Counted from the stretch's first letter, positions 9,361 to 20,238 are shown. The stretch: DNA of 49,513 bases from an uncultured Bacteroidota bacterium (GCA_902533655.1 CACAMX010000004.1:1-49513), one strand, 5' to 3'. Program-made: numbers and translations. The notes: a model not told the origin generated them from the sequence alone.

Positions 9361-9684
9361 ATGTCTTCAAAATCAAATAATAATTGGTGGATTTGGAAAG
9401 TTTTCTGGATACTTTTAATAGTAACTGCTGTAGAAGTAGTGTTAGGAATAATTAAGCCACAATATTTAGTCGAAACAAAACTTCTAGGTACAATCTTGTT
9501 GAACCATGTTTTCATAATCTTGACTATTATTAAGGCTGCTTATATCGTAATGGTATTTATGCACCTTGGAGATGAGAGACCAGCTCTTCAGTGGACAATC
9601 ATTCTACCTGCAATAATACTAATACCTTATTTACTTTTTATTTTACTAACCGAAGGTGGATATACCCACTTTATGAGAATATAG
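9361..9684 (+). CDS. Cytochrome c oxidase subunit IV (prokaryotic type)
   Basis: Small 3-TM protein with YIVMVFMHLGDERPALQWTIILP; position after subunit III. Confidence 0.85.
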   Translation: MSSKSNNNWWIWKVFWILLIVTAVEVVLGIIKPQYLVETKLLGTILLNHVFIILTIIKAAYIVMVFMHLGDERPALQWTIILPAIILIPYLLFILLTEGGYTHFMRI

Positions 9685-9686
9685 GC

Positions 9687-10364
9687 ATGCTTTCAAACAA
9701 TAAATCAATCAGTAAATGGATTGGCTTATCACTGCTTTTGATAATCCCATCTTTTATTTATCTTTTTATTAGTAAAGCAGACAATAATTTCATGAAACTC
9801 TCATTTGTAGGTCCAGAAAATCATGTAATTCCTGAATTTTCTTTTGTCAATCAAAACAATGAAATCATAACAAATGATGACTACAGAGGAAATATTTATG
9901 TTGCAAATTTTTTCTTCACTACATGTCCTACAATATGTCCAATAATGACATATAATATGAGAGTAGTGCAGCAAAGGTTAAGTGTTTATCCAAACATAAA
10001 GTTTTTATCACATTCAATAAATCCAAAAAATGATACTCCCGAAAGACTATTAGATTATGCTAATGAAATGAGAGCAAATTTAATGAATTGGAATTTTGTT
10101 ACAGGTGAAAAAGAGTCCATCTACGATATTGCAAAAGAATATTTTGTGAATGCGGTTGAAGATTCACTTGCCCCTGGTGGGTTTTTTCACTCAGAGTATT
10201 TTGTTCTGGTTGATAAAGAAGGAAAAATCAGATCTGGAATTGATAAAAAGGGAAATATTGTTGGTGTTTATGATGGAACAAAAGACACTGATATAAAAGA
10301 TTTAATTAATGATGTTAAAGTATTAATGGCCGAATATAAAAGACCAAAAAAAGATGAGAAATAA
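9687..10364 (+). CDS. SCO1/SenC family copper chaperone
   Basis: FFFTTCPTICPIMTYNM (CxxxC), SINPKNDTPERL, distal His in FFHSEYFVLVD; start placed at ATG 9687 rather than 9591. Confidence 0.92.
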   Translation: MLSNNKSISKWIGLSLLLIIPSFIYLFISKADNNFMKLSFVGPENHVIPEFSFVNQNNEIITNDDYRGNIYVANFFFTTCPTICPIMTYNMRVVQQRLSVYPNIKFLSHSINPKNDTPERLLDYANEMRANLMNWNFVTGEKESIYDIAKEYFVNAVEDSLAPGGFFHSEYFVLVDKEGKIRSGIDKKGNIVGVYDGTKDTDIKDLINDVKVLMAEYKRPKKDEK

Positions 10365-10584
10365 GATATTTTTACTTACATTTTTTTTTCTATTTTACAA
10401 TTTAGATTTATTTTCTCAGTGTGCAATGTGTAAGGCTGTTGTCGAGTCAAATTTAGAAACAGGCTCCCAAGTTGGTAAAGGTTTAAACAATGGAATTTTA
10501 TACCTAATGGCTGTTCCTTATATTGCAATATTTTCTTTTGCTATTCTTTGGTACTTTCAATATAAAAAGTACAAACACTCATAG
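10354..10584 (+). CDS. Small exported membrane protein with CxxC motif
   Basis: Signal peptide, QCAMCKAVVESN, C-terminal TM helix; overlaps the SCO gene end. Confidence 0.7.
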   Translation: MRNKIFLLTFFFLFYNLDLFSQCAMCKAVVESNLETGSQVGKGLNNGILYLMAVPYIAIFSFAILWYFQYKKYKHS

Positions 10585-10585
10585 A

Positions 10586-11914
10586 TTGAAGAACATTATA
10601 AATTTACTTCTATTTCTAGCTTTCAGTTTCAGTTCAATTGCCCAAGAAAAGTGGGACTTACAAAAGTGTTTGAAGCAAGCGAAAGAAAATAATCTTGAAA
10701 TACTAAAACAAAAACTGTTGATTGACGTTGCTAAATCAAATTTAAAGTCATCAAAGTTATCTCTACTACCTGACTTCAACGCTTTTTTAAGCCAGGGATA
10801 TAATTTTGGTAGAGCAATTGATCCACTAACTAATGATTTTACAATTGAAAATATTAGTTCAAATAATTTTTCACTAACCTCATCAGTTGATTTATTTGAC
10901 GGATTTAATAAAATCAATAAAATAAATAGAGATAAGAGTAGTTTAAAATTTTCTGAACTAGAGCTTGAGAGGCTTGTAAATAGAGTCTATATGGACGTAA
11001 TAGATGCTTACTTACAAATAATATTTTGCAAAGAATTGGTTGGTGTGAGTAAACAACAACTCAACATTACAAAGCTTCAGTATGAAAAAAGTTTAAAACT
11101 ATATAATCAGGGGGTATTAGCTAGAGATGCACTATTACAATTTGAATCACAAGTCCTTTCTGAAAAATTAGCTAAGATAAATTCTGAAAATCAGTTAGAA
11201 TTAGCTAAATTAAATTTGCAACAATTTTTAAAAATAGAACAATCAGAAGATTTTGAGATTGAATACATAAAATTGAATGCTGATACAAATTTAACTTATC
11301 CCAAAACCTCTCAAATATATCGATTAGCATTAAATAAATTGCCTGAGTTAAAAGCAGCAGAGAAAAACATATTAATTAGCAAAAAAAACATAAGTATTAC
11401 AAAGAGTAATTTGTTGCCAAAGTTATCATTTAGATCATCTATTGGAACTGGCTATTCAAGCGCAAGAACATCATTGTTCGGAGAAGAGATATCATTTAAA
11501 ACTCAAATTGAAGATAATCTGAGTCAATCGATTGCATTTAATCTGTCGATACCTATTTTTAATGGAAACCAAGTAAGAAATGCGATAACAAGCAGTAAAA
11601 TCGATTTATTGAACAGTGATTATGTTCTTGAGGAAACAAAATTCTTTGTAAGAAAACAAATTGAGATTGCTTACTCTGATTTCAGAACAGCAAGAAAAAA
11701 GTATCAATTTTGTGTAAAGTCTGTTGTTTCAAATAAGCAGACATTTCTGATTTCAAAAAATAAGTATGATCTTGGTATTATTGATACTTTTTCATTTCTA
11801 GAGACAAAAAGCAAACTAAATAAAGCTGAATCAGATTTAATTAGAGCAAAATATGATTATGTATTTAAATCAAAAATATTAGATTACTATATGGGTAAAA
11901 ATTTAAATTTGTAA
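10586..11914 (+). CDS. TolC family outer-membrane efflux protein
   Basis: TTG start at 10586 gives signal peptide MKNIINLLLFLAFSFSSIAQ followed by EKWDLQKCLKQAKENNLEI; coiled-coil repeats. Confidence 0.88.
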   Translation: MKNIINLLLFLAFSFSSIAQEKWDLQKCLKQAKENNLEILKQKLLIDVAKSNLKSSKLSLLPDFNAFLSQGYNFGRAIDPLTNDFTIENISSNNFSLTSSVDLFDGFNKINKINRDKSSLKFSELELERLVNRVYMDVIDAYLQIIFCKELVGVSKQQLNITKLQYEKSLKLYNQGVLARDALLQFESQVLSEKLAKINSENQLELAKLNLQQFLKIEQSEDFEIEYIKLNADTNLTYPKTSQIYRLALNKLPELKAAEKNILISKKNISITKSNLLPKLSFRSSIGTGYSSARTSLFGEEISFKTQIEDNLSQSIAFNLSIPIFNGNQVRNAITSSKIDLLNSDYVLEETKFFVRKQIEIAYSDFRTARKKYQFCVKSVVSNKQTFLISKNKYDLGIIDTFSFLETKSKLNKAESDLIRAKYDYVFKSKILDYYMGKNLNL

Positions 11915-11915
11915 C

Positions 11916-13154
11916 ATGATGAGTTTCATTATTTTATTGGTAATATCAATTTCAATTTTCTTTTTTGCCATTAGAAATAAAAATAATTTGCTAAGGAAAC
12001 TTTCTATTTCACTTTTTATTATTTGTATAGTTTTATTTGCTCTAAGTAAGTTTGGTATTATTTCATCAAAAAAAACAATTGAAGTTAATCAGTCAGTTGT
12101 TTCTTTAAATGATATTGTAGAAACAATTTCAGCAACTGGTAAAATTCAACCACAGACAGAAATAAAAATAAGCGCTGATGTTTCTGGAGAAATTGTTGAG
12201 CTCCTTGTTAAGGAAGGTGATGATGTAATAAAGGGTGATTTATTGCTAAAGATAAAATCTGACATATATCTTTCCATATTAGAAAGAGCTGAAGCATCTT
12301 TAAATAGTTCACTTGCAAATCTGTTAATGGCTGAAGCTCAGTTTCAAGAATCCCAGCAAAACTTCAATAGAAATAAAAAACTTCTTGAAAGTGAAGCAAT
12401 TTCAATTGCTGACTTTGAAAAGATAGAGTCACAGTATAAGGTGTCAAAGTTAAATGTCGAAAGTGCTAAATATGCTATAATTAGCTCTGAAGCATCTGTA
12501 AAAGAAGCAAAAGAAAATTTGGCAAAAACAAAAATTTATGCACCAAAAAATGGAACAATTTCTAGATTAAATGTTGAAATTGGTGAAAGAGTTGTTGGCA
12601 CTGCTCAAATGACTGGTACTGAGATTTTAAGTCTAGCAAATTTAGATGAAATGGAGGTTGTTGTTGAGGTTAATGAAAATGATATTTTAAATGTAGAAAT
12701 TGGAGATAAGGTTGATATTGAAGTCGATGCATTAGCAAATCAAAATTTTAATGGCATAGTCTCAGAAATCGCTAATTCTGCCGATTATGTCGGTATTAGT
12801 GCAGATCAATTAACAACTTTCAAAGTTAAGATTCAAATAGTTGATGTTGCTAATTTCAAGCCGGGTATGACTGCAACGGTTGACATAATTACTGCAAAGC
12901 TTGATAATGTATTAAGTGTTCCTGTTGAATCAATTACTTTAAGATATGATTCAATTTCTGATAAAAAAAATGAATGTGTTTTTTTGATAATTGATGATGA
13001 GGTAAAAAAAGTAAATGTGGAAACAGGTATTCAAGATATTGATTTCATACAAGTAAAGCAGGGACTCGCAATAGATCAAAAAATTGTTAGCGGACCATAT
13101 GATATTTTAAATTTGAGACTAAGTTCAAAGTCAAAAATAAAAGTCTTAAATTAA
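11916..13154 (+). CDS. HlyD/MacA-like periplasmic adaptor (membrane fusion protein)
   Basis: N-terminal TM helices; ATGKIQPQTEIKISADVSGEIVELLVKEGDDVIKGDLLLKI; TKIYAPKNGTISRLNVEIGERV; KPGMTATVDI. Confidence 0.9.
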   Translation: MMSFIILLVISISIFFFAIRNKNNLLRKLSISLFIICIVLFALSKFGIISSKKTIEVNQSVVSLNDIVETISATGKIQPQTEIKISADVSGEIVELLVKEGDDVIKGDLLLKIKSDIYLSILERAEASLNSSLANLLMAEAQFQESQQNFNRNKKLLESEAISIADFEKIESQYKVSKLNVESAKYAIISSEASVKEAKENLAKTKIYAPKNGTISRLNVEIGERVVGTAQMTGTEILSLANLDEMEVVVEVNENDILNVEIGDKVDIEVDALANQNFNGIVSEIANSADYVGISADQLTTFKVKIQIVDVANFKPGMTATVDIITAKLDNVLSVPVESITLRYDSISDKKNECVFLIIDDEVKKVNVETGIQDIDFIQVKQGLAIDQKIVSGPYDILNLRLSSKSKIKVLN

Positions 13155-13825
13155 TGGCTTTAAGCCTTTGTATAGATACCTCGTCCAAGAACTGTTCAGT
13201 TGCAATTTTTGAAAATTCAAAATTAATTTCTTCAAAAGAAAATAAATTTGACAGGCCTTCTCATTCAGAAAATATTAATGTTTATATAGATGCTTTAATC
13301 AAAGAAAAAAAAATAAATTTTTCTGATTTTGATTTTTTTGTTGTTAACAAGGGACCTGGGTCTTTCACTGGTTTAAGAATAGGCACAGCTGTAATCAAAG
13401 CTTTTTGTTTTGCAAACAATAAACCATTAGTTGCAATTTCTTCGTCAAGAGTTATGTCTGAGATAGTTTTAAAAACTAAAAATGAATACGATATATATTG
13501 TCCTGTTATTGATGCAAGAGGCAATGAAGTTTATTTTGCACAGTTTGATAAAAAAAGTAATACAATTGTTGACACGTGTCTCATACCTATTTGTGAAATA
13601 AAATCATTCATTAATAAAAATCTGAATTATATTTTTTTTGGAGATGCTGCTTATAAAATTCAAAATACTTTAAAGTTTAAAAATTTAAAATTCTTTTCTG
13701 AAATTTATCCCTCAGCAATAGCGATGGGTTCAATTGCATATGAAAAATTTAAAAATAAAAACTTTGAAAACTTAGAAAATTTTGAGCCTAATTACATGAA
13801 AGATTTTATAGTTAATAAAAAGTAA
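13154..13825 (+). CDS. tsaB: tRNA threonylcarbamoyladenosine biosynthesis protein TsaB
   Basis: LCIDTSSKNCSVAI, NKGPGSFTGLRIG. Confidence 0.93.
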   Translation: MALSLCIDTSSKNCSVAIFENSKLISSKENKFDRPSHSENINVYIDALIKEKKINFSDFDFFVVNKGPGSFTGLRIGTAVIKAFCFANNKPLVAISSSRVMSEIVLKTKNEYDIYCPVIDARGNEVYFAQFDKKSNTIVDTCLIPICEIKSFINKNLNYIFFGDAAYKIQNTLKFKNLKFFSEIYPSAIAMGSIAYEKFKNKNFENLENFEPNYMKDFIVNKK

Positions 13826-13878
13826 AAAATCAATAAAATTTGGTTTAAAATTATTTTGTTATTTGTTTATACAATATT

Positions 13879-13886
13879 TAATTTTG
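13879..13886 (+). promoter_or_regulatory. Promoter of gcvP: -7 TAATTTTG, -33-type TTTG at 13855-13858
   Basis: TTTG-N20-TAATTTTG, then 9 nt to ATG 13896. Confidence 0.7.
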
Positions 13887-13895
13887 TAAAAAAAA

Positions 13896-16769
13896 ATGAA
13901 GTTCTCAGACAGACATATCGGACCTTCTTTAAATGAACAAAGAAAAATGCTCAACGAAATTGGACTGAGTAGCATACAAGAGCTTATTGATCAGACACTT
14001 CCAAGTCAAATTAGGCTTAATAAAAAAATTGACTTACCGGAACAATTAAGTGAGAGCAGATTTATAGAACATTTATATCATATCGGTAAAAAAAATAAAA
14101 ACTACAGATCATATATTGGGCTAGGATATTACAATACTATACTTCCTGGAGTAATTCAAAGAAACATTCTTGAAAATCCTGGATGGTATACTGCATATAC
14201 ACCTTATCAAGCTGAAATTGCTCAGGGTAGGTTAGAAGCATTGTTAAATTATCAAACTATGATATGTGATTTAACTGCTATGGACTTAGCTAATGCATCT
14301 CTATTAGATGAAGCAACAGCCGCTTCAGAGGCAATGCTTATGCTTTATAACTCTAGAGATAGGTTTAAAAAGAAATCAAATTGTAATAAGTTTTTTGTTT
14401 CATCTGACTGTTTTCCACAAACGATTTCTTTATTGGAAACAAGATCAGAACCTTTAGGAATTGAACTTGTCATTTCTTCAATTAAGGAAGTTGAAATTAA
14501 TGAAAGCTTTTTTGGATCAATTTTACAGTATCCTAATTCAAACGGTGCAGTTATAGACAATAAACAGTTTGTTTCTGATCTAAAAAAGTTTAATATTGGA
14601 TTAGTAGTTGCAGCTGATTTGTTGTCTTTAACATTATTGAATCCCCCCGGAGAATGGGGAGCTGATGTGGTTGTTGGAACAACACAAAGGTTTGGTATTC
14701 CACTTGGGTATGGAGGGCCTCATGCTGCTTACTTTGCTACAAAAGAATCCTACAAAAGAAATATTCCTGGAAGAATTATTGGTATATCACAAGATGTTGA
14801 TGAAAATAAAGCACTAAGAATGGCTTTACAAACTAGAGAACAACATATTAAGAGAGAGAGAGCAACATCAAATATTTGTACTGCTCAAGTTTTACTTGCA
14901 GTAATGGCAGGAATGTATTCTGTTTATCATGGTTCTAGTGGACTCAAATCAATTAGTAATAAAATCCACAGGTTAACTCTTATGCTTTCTGAGGGCCTTA
15001 AACAGTTAGGATACCTTCAAAAAAATAATGTTTTTTTTGATACTTTACATATCAATGTCGGAAATATATCAATTGATAATATTAGAACGTACGCTGAAGT
15101 AGCTAAAATCAATTTTAATTATATTGATGATAAAAATTTAACAATATCAATTGATGAAAAAGATGATGAGAAAAACATTGCAGATATATTAGATGTATTT
15201 GCAAAAAGCTGCAAACATTCTGATTCTCAAAACCTAATTAATGAATTGCCTAATGTAAGAACAAGAAACGGATCAATTTATGACAGTGTTTTTGAAAGAA
15301 AAAGTGAATTTTTAACGCACCATGTTTTCAATAGTTATCATTCTGAAACAGCTCTAATGAGGTATATTAAAAGTCTTGAGAATAAAGACTTAAGTTTAAC
15401 TAAATCAATGATTCCTTTAGGTTCATGTACAATGAAGCTCAATTCTGCTACTGAGCTTTTTGCGTTAAGCTGGCCATCATTTAGTAATTTACATCCATTT
15501 GCTCCATTAAACCAAACTAGAGGTTATAGTATTATGTTTCATGAGTTAGAGGAGATGCTTTGTGAAATTACCGGTTTTGACGCGATAAGTTTGCAGCCTA
15601 ATTCTGGTGCACAAGGGGAGTATGCTGGTTTAATGGTTATTAGGCAATATCATAAAAGTAATGGGGACAGCAATCGTAATATTTGTCTTATTCCTTCATC
15701 CGCCCATGGAACTAATCCTGCATCTGCTGTAATGGCTGGCATGAAAGTTGTAGTTATTAAATGTGATGAAAAGGGTAATATTGATTTTGAAGATTTAAAA
15801 GAAAAGGCAGAAGAGCATTCTCATAACTTAGCAGCTTTGATGATTACTTATCCATCAACACATGGAGTCTTTGAAGAAAAAATCATTGAAATTAACAATA
15901 CAATTCATGAAAACGGAGGACAGGTTTATATGGATGGAGCAAATATGAACGCACAGGTTGGATTAACTAACCCTGCTATAATTGGCGCAGATGTTTGTCA
16001 TTTAAATTTACACAAAACTTTTGCTATTCCTCACGGAGGAGGGGGTCCAGGCATGGGGCCTATAGGAGTAAAAAAACATCTGAAAAATTTTTTACCAACA
16101 AATCCTATTATTAAAGTTGGAGGAAAAAAACCGATTAAAGCCATTTCTGCTGCACCTTGGGGCAGTGCTTCAATTTTGACAATTTCATATGCTTACATAA
16201 AAATGTTAGGGGAGGAAGGTTTGAGGCAGTCAACAGAAATAGCAATTTTAAATGCTAACTATATTAAGAAAAAATTAGAAAGTTCATATAACATTTTATA
16301 TTTAGGAGAAAAAAATAGAGTTGGTCACGAGATGATAATTGATTGTAGACCATTCAAGGCTTTAAACATTGAAGTTTCTGACATAGCAAAAAGGTTAATG
16401 GATTACGGCTTTCATGCTCCAACTGTCTCATTTCCTGTCCCTGGTACAATGATGATAGAGCCAACTGAAAGTGAAAATTTAGAAGAAATTAACAGATTTT
16501 GTGAAGCAATGATTGGAATTAAAAATGAAATTAATGAAATAGCTGAGGGTATTGCCGATAAAGTTGATAATGTAATTAAGAACTCTCCTCATACCATCAA
16601 TATGCTTATGTCAGAGAAATGGAATCACTCTTACTCAAGAGAGAAAGCTGCATTTCCATTGCATTGGGTTAGAAAAGACAAGTTTTGGCCATCAGTTGCA
16701 CGAATTAAAGAAAGTTATGGAGATAGAAATTTAATATGCTCATGCGTTCCAATTGAAGAGTATAATTAA
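13896..16769 (+). CDS. gcvP: Glycine dehydrogenase (decarboxylating), P protein
   Basis: [66 protein letters not shown]; 957 aa. Confidence 0.97.
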   Translation: MKFSDRHIGPSLNEQRKMLNEIGLSSIQELIDQTLPSQIRLNKKIDLPEQLSESRFIEHLYHIGKKNKNYRSYIGLGYYNTILPGVIQRNILENPGWYTAYTPYQAEIAQGRLEALLNYQTMICDLTAMDLANASLLDEATAASEAMLMLYNSRDRFKKKSNCNKFFVSSDCFPQTISLLETRSEPLGIELVISSIKEVEINESFFGSILQYPNSNGAVIDNKQFVSDLKKFNIGLVVAADLLSLTLLNPPGEWGADVVVGTTQRFGIPLGYGGPHAAYFATKESYKRNIPGRIIGISQDVDENKALRMALQTREQHIKRERATSNICTAQVLLAVMAGMYSVYHGSSGLKSISNKIHRLTLMLSEGLKQLGYLQKNNVFFDTLHINVGNISIDNIRTYAEVAKINFNYIDDKNLTISIDEKDDEKNIADILDVFAKSCKHSDSQNLINELPNVRTRNGSIYDSVFERKSEFLTHHVFNSYHSETALMRYIKSLENKDLSLTKSMIPLGSCTMKLNSATELFALSWPSFSNLHPFAPLNQTRGYSIMFHELEEMLCEITGFDAISLQPNSGAQGEYAGLMVIRQYHKSNGDSNRNICLIPSSAHGTNPASAVMAGMKVVVIKCDEKGNIDFEDLKEKAEEHSHNLAALMITYPSTHGVFEEKIIEINNTIHENGGQVYMDGANMNAQVGLTNPAIIGADVCHLNLHKTFAIPHGGGGPGMGPIGVKKHLKNFLPTNPIIKVGGKKPIKAISAAPWGSASILTISYAYIKMLGEEGLRQSTEIAILNANYIKKKLESSYNILYLGEKNRVGHEMIIDCRPFKALNIEVSDIAKRLMDYGFHAPTVSFPVPGTMMIEPTESENLEEINRFCEAMIGIKNEINEIAEGIADKVDNVIKNSPHTINMLMSEKWNHSYSREKAAFPLHWVRKDKFWPSVARIKESYGDRNLICSCVPIEEYN

Positions 16770-16793
16770 TTAGATACATTAACAAATAAGATT

Positions 16794-16801
16794 TATATTT
16801 G
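16794..16801 (+). promoter_or_regulatory. -7 promoter element TATATTTG upstream of T9SS paralog 1
   Basis: Exact TAnnTTTG, 20 nt before ATG 16822. Confidence 0.5.
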
Positions 16802-16821
16802 TTATAATATAAATATTAACT

Positions 16822-18639
16822 ATGAAAAAACTTTTACTGATTACTTTTCCAATCCTATCGACTCTTTTTTGCTATGCGCAAATTGTAAATTATGATGATA
16901 TGAGAATTGAGAAAAAAAACTTTTTTAGTGTTCAGCCCACATCAACAAATAGTGCTAGCTCAGCAGCACCTGCACCACCTTTTTGGGCTAATACATTTTC
17001 TAATCCCTCAGAATGGACTATGGTAGATTTGATTTATGGTGGCCTACAAAACTGGGTCATCTCAACTACTGGTCCAGTTGGTTCTTTTTCAGCTGCACTT
17101 GGTTCGATTTCATCTACAAGTGCAAGCGACGGATTTGCTATGTTTGATTCTGATGCATTAAACTCTTCTTATTCTCCACAAGAAGCATATATACAATACA
17201 ATGGAACAGTTGATTGCTCGTCTTATCCATTTGTCAACATAGAGTTTGAATCATATCACAGAAAATTTAGAGACTCAATTTTTGTTGAGGTTAGTGTTGA
17301 CGGTATAACATGGGATAGGTATGAGGTTCACGCAGGACAAGCTACAAATACAGCCACTGCTAATCCAGAATTCGTTTCAATAAATGTGTCTGCGACCGCA
17401 GGAAATCAACCAGCAGTTTACTTTAGATTTAAATATGAAGGAGAATGGGATTATGCGTGGATGATAGATGATGTGTCATTTGCTGAAACCCCAAACAACT
17501 ATGCTACAATTGCTGATGAAGTTTTTGGTGGTTGGTGGATTGGCTACAATAGTACAGGAGGTATTGGTTGTGATTACACTTTCAATCCCATAAGTCAGCT
17601 AGCTGCTAATCCTTACAAAATTGAAGCAGTAATTAGAAATGCTGGCATTGCACCTCAAAACATGACTTTACATGCTGAGGCATTTGACCAAATTACAAAT
17701 TCTGTATATTCATCGACATCTAATTCTCAATATCTATCAACTTCTCAGCAAGATACATTTGCAGTCAATAACACATTTAACCCAACTGTTCTTGGATTAT
17801 ATGAATTAAGAATTTGGGGTGTTGGTGATTCAGCCAACACTGATACTACTACAAAACAAACAGTAGTAACACAGTATTCATACGGAAAAGATTTAAATAA
17901 CTATCAGGGTAGTTATGTTTTAGGTAATGCAACAAGAGAAAATCATGTAACATCATTTTTTGATATATATGCTAATGAAAATCTTTATTCTGTTGATTTA
18001 TACATTGCACCTTGGTCAATTCCAGGTACCAAGATTTATGGTGTACTTTACGAGGCTGACCCGACACCTAGTGCTGATCCTATCTATCTCGATCAAACTG
18101 ACGATCATACAATAACAAGTTCAGATTTAGATAGTTGGATTACTTTGAGTTTTGCCAACCCAATATCACTCATTGCTGGTGTCGGCTATGAGCTGGGAGC
18201 TGCTGGATATCAACATCCTTCAGATTCAGCCGGAATTGGATATTCAGGCCTAGCTCTTGGCACAGAAAATTCATTATTTGATGCAAATGGAGGTAGCCCT
18301 AATTCAGCAGGAATAGCAACATGGTATTATATTACTCAGAATCCTATGATAAGAATGAATTTTGATCCTACATCATCTGGAAGTACAAGTTCTAAAAACT
18401 TAATAAAATCAGATCTCAATATATTTCCTAATCCAGCAAATAATGTAATCACTATTTCTAAACTTGACAATTTTGATTTCTTACAAATAAAGGATTTACT
18501 TGGCAAGGTAGTCTATGAAGAAAGCATTTCAAAGGTTAATAATACCACTATTGATATTAAAGGCTTTTCAACTGGAACATATTTAGTGAACTTTGAAGGT
18601 TCATCTAATAGTTTTACTAGAAAAATAATAATTGAATAA
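16822..18639 (+). CDS. T9SS-secreted multidomain protein, paralog 1
   Basis: Signal peptide; PPFWANTFSNPSEW; WMIDDVSFAETPNN; C-terminal LNIFPNPANNVITI...GTYLVNFEGSSNSFTRKIIIE type A sorting domain. Confidence 0.85.
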   Translation: MKKLLLITFPILSTLFCYAQIVNYDDMRIEKKNFFSVQPTSTNSASSAAPAPPFWANTFSNPSEWTMVDLIYGGLQNWVISTTGPVGSFSAALGSISSTSASDGFAMFDSDALNSSYSPQEAYIQYNGTVDCSSYPFVNIEFESYHRKFRDSIFVEVSVDGITWDRYEVHAGQATNTATANPEFVSINVSATAGNQPAVYFRFKYEGEWDYAWMIDDVSFAETPNNYATIADEVFGGWWIGYNSTGGIGCDYTFNPISQLAANPYKIEAVIRNAGIAPQNMTLHAEAFDQITNSVYSSTSNSQYLSTSQQDTFAVNNTFNPTVLGLYELRIWGVGDSANTDTTTKQTVVTQYSYGKDLNNYQGSYVLGNATRENHVTSFFDIYANENLYSVDLYIAPWSIPGTKIYGVLYEADPTPSADPIYLDQTDDHTITSSDLDSWITLSFANPISLIAGVGYELGAAGYQHPSDSAGIGYSGLALGTENSLFDANGGSPNSAGIATWYYITQNPMIRMNFDPTSSGSTSSKNLIKSDLNIFPNPANNVITISKLDNFDFLQIKDLLGKVVYEESISKVNNTTIDIKGFSTGTYLVNFEGSSNSFTRKIIIE

Positions 18640-18662
18640 ATAGAATATTCACCAATTTAATA

Positions 18663-18688
18663 AGCAGAGTTAAAGTTCTGCTTTTTTT
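18663..18688 (+). terminator. Intrinsic terminator AGCAGA-8 nt-TCTGCT followed by T run
   Basis: Perfect 6-bp stem directly followed by a T tract, after the paralog 1 stop. Confidence 0.7.
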
Positions 18689-18690
18689 CA

Positions 18691-20232
18691 ATGAAAATAC
18701 TGGCTTTTATATTTCTGTTTTCAAATGCGATTGTGTGCTTCTCTCAAATTCAGACTGTAGGTTTGTTCCAATATGATTCAAGTGCAGTAAATGGCTATAC
18801 TCTTTTTTCTGCCGATAAAAAAACATATTTGATAGATAATTGTGGTTACTTGATAAACGAGTGGCAGAGTAATTTTGGCGCAGGAAACTCGGCATATTTA
18901 CTTGAAAATGGAGATTTATTAAGAACATGTAGAATACAAAATAGTATTTTTAGTGGTGGAGGAAGTGGAGGTAGAGTTGAGCTCAGGGATTGGTACAATA
19001 ACTTGAAATGGAGTTATAATTTCTCAAATATTTATTATCATCAGCATCATGACATTGAACCGTTAGCTAACGGTAACATTTTAATTCTATGCTGGAAAAG
19101 ATATTCATATGCTGATGCTATTCTTTCTGGAAGAAATCCTAATTCTTTAATTGATAATGAGTTATGGGCTACTTATATCATTGAAGTGGAGCCTATTGGA
19201 ACTGATTCTATGAAAATTATTTGGGAGTGGAATTTATGGGATCACCTGATTCAAGACTTCGATTCTACAAAAAATAATTTTGGAGTAATTGAAAACCATC
19301 CAGAGTTATTAAATATAAATTATTACAATGGTAATGGAAAAAAGGATTGGATGCACTGTAATTCAATAGATTATAATGAGTCTCTTCAGCAAATAGTAAT
19401 AGGATCTCGTTCTATGTCAGAGTTTTATATTATAGACCACAGCACGACAAGTATGCAAGCATCATCTAGCGCGGGTGGCATCTATGGAAAAGGTGGTGAT
19501 TTTTTATATAGATGGGGTAATCCACAAGTTTACAATAAAGGAAACTCATCAAATAGAAGATTATTTGGTCAGCATGATGTACAATGGATTAAAGACGGAT
19601 TAGTTGACGAAAAAAAGATATTAATCTTTAACAATGGACAGTCAAGAGGATACAGTAGTGTAGAAATTGTTAATACTCAATTTCAAAATTTAGGTAATTA
19701 TCAACTAAGCCAGTTGGGAACATTCATTCCAGATTCATCTGAATGGATATACATTTCTGATAACCCAACAAATTTTTTTTCTTCTTATATCTCTGGAGCA
19801 CAGAGACTTAAAAATGGTAATACTTTAATTTGTGATGGTGCTCATGGAACCTTTTTTGAGATTGATAAAGATAAGAACCAAGTTTGGAAATATGTAAATC
19901 CGGTAATTAATAACCGCGTTCTTGATCAAGGAGACACTATTCCTTACTCAAACAATGGATGGGCTAATAATGTTTTTAGAGCTGAAAGGTATTATCCTGA
20001 CTATTCAGCATTTTATGCAAAAAATTTGAACTCATCTACACCAATTGAAGGTTACCCCTTCTCATATTATTGTACAATGTCAACATATGTTAACAACATT
20101 AACAAGCTTTCCAACAAAAATATTTTATCAATTTTTGATGTTTTAGGTAGAAGATCTGATTTAAACACTAACAAATTGCTATTTTTATATTATTCAGATG
20201 GAAGAGTTGAAAAGAGGTTTATATTAAAGTAG
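18691..20232 (+). CDS. Arylsulfotransferase (ASST)-like secreted protein with degenerate T9SS C-terminal domain
   Basis: Signal peptide; YYHQHHDIEPLANGNILIL, DWMHCNSIDYNESLQQIVIGSRSMSEFYIID, FGQHDVQWIKDG, QRLKNGNTLICDGAHGTFFEI; C-terminus LSIFDVLGRRSDLNTNKLLFLYYSDGRVEKRFILK. Confidence 0.8.
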   Translation: MKILAFIFLFSNAIVCFSQIQTVGLFQYDSSAVNGYTLFSADKKTYLIDNCGYLINEWQSNFGAGNSAYLLENGDLLRTCRIQNSIFSGGGSGGRVELRDWYNNLKWSYNFSNIYYHQHHDIEPLANGNILILCWKRYSYADAILSGRNPNSLIDNELWATYIIEVEPIGTDSMKIIWEWNLWDHLIQDFDSTKNNFGVIENHPELLNINYYNGNGKKDWMHCNSIDYNESLQQIVIGSRSMSEFYIIDHSTTSMQASSSAGGIYGKGGDFLYRWGNPQVYNKGNSSNRRLFGQHDVQWIKDGLVDEKKILIFNNGQSRGYSSVEIVNTQFQNLGNYQLSQLGTFIPDSSEWIYISDNPTNFFSSYISGAQRLKNGNTLICDGAHGTFFEIDKDKNQVWKYVNPVINNRVLDQGDTIPYSNNGWANNVFRAERYYPDYSAFYAKNLNSSTPIEGYPFSYYCTMSTYVNNINKLSNKNILSIFDVLGRRSDLNTNKLLFLYYSDGRVEKRFILK

Positions 20233-20238
20233 TTTTTT

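Noticed and set aside
9591-9686. Extended N-terminus of the SCO ORF
   Set aside because: Overlaps the subunit IV gene out of frame; ATG 9687 gives a normal membrane-anchored SCO protein
10579-10917. Minus-strand 112-aa ORF
   Set aside because: Antisense to the tolC homolog; spurious
13826-13895. Possible glycine riboswitch upstream of gcvP
   Set aside because: Only about 70 nt, most of it a promoter; no conserved aptamer motifs
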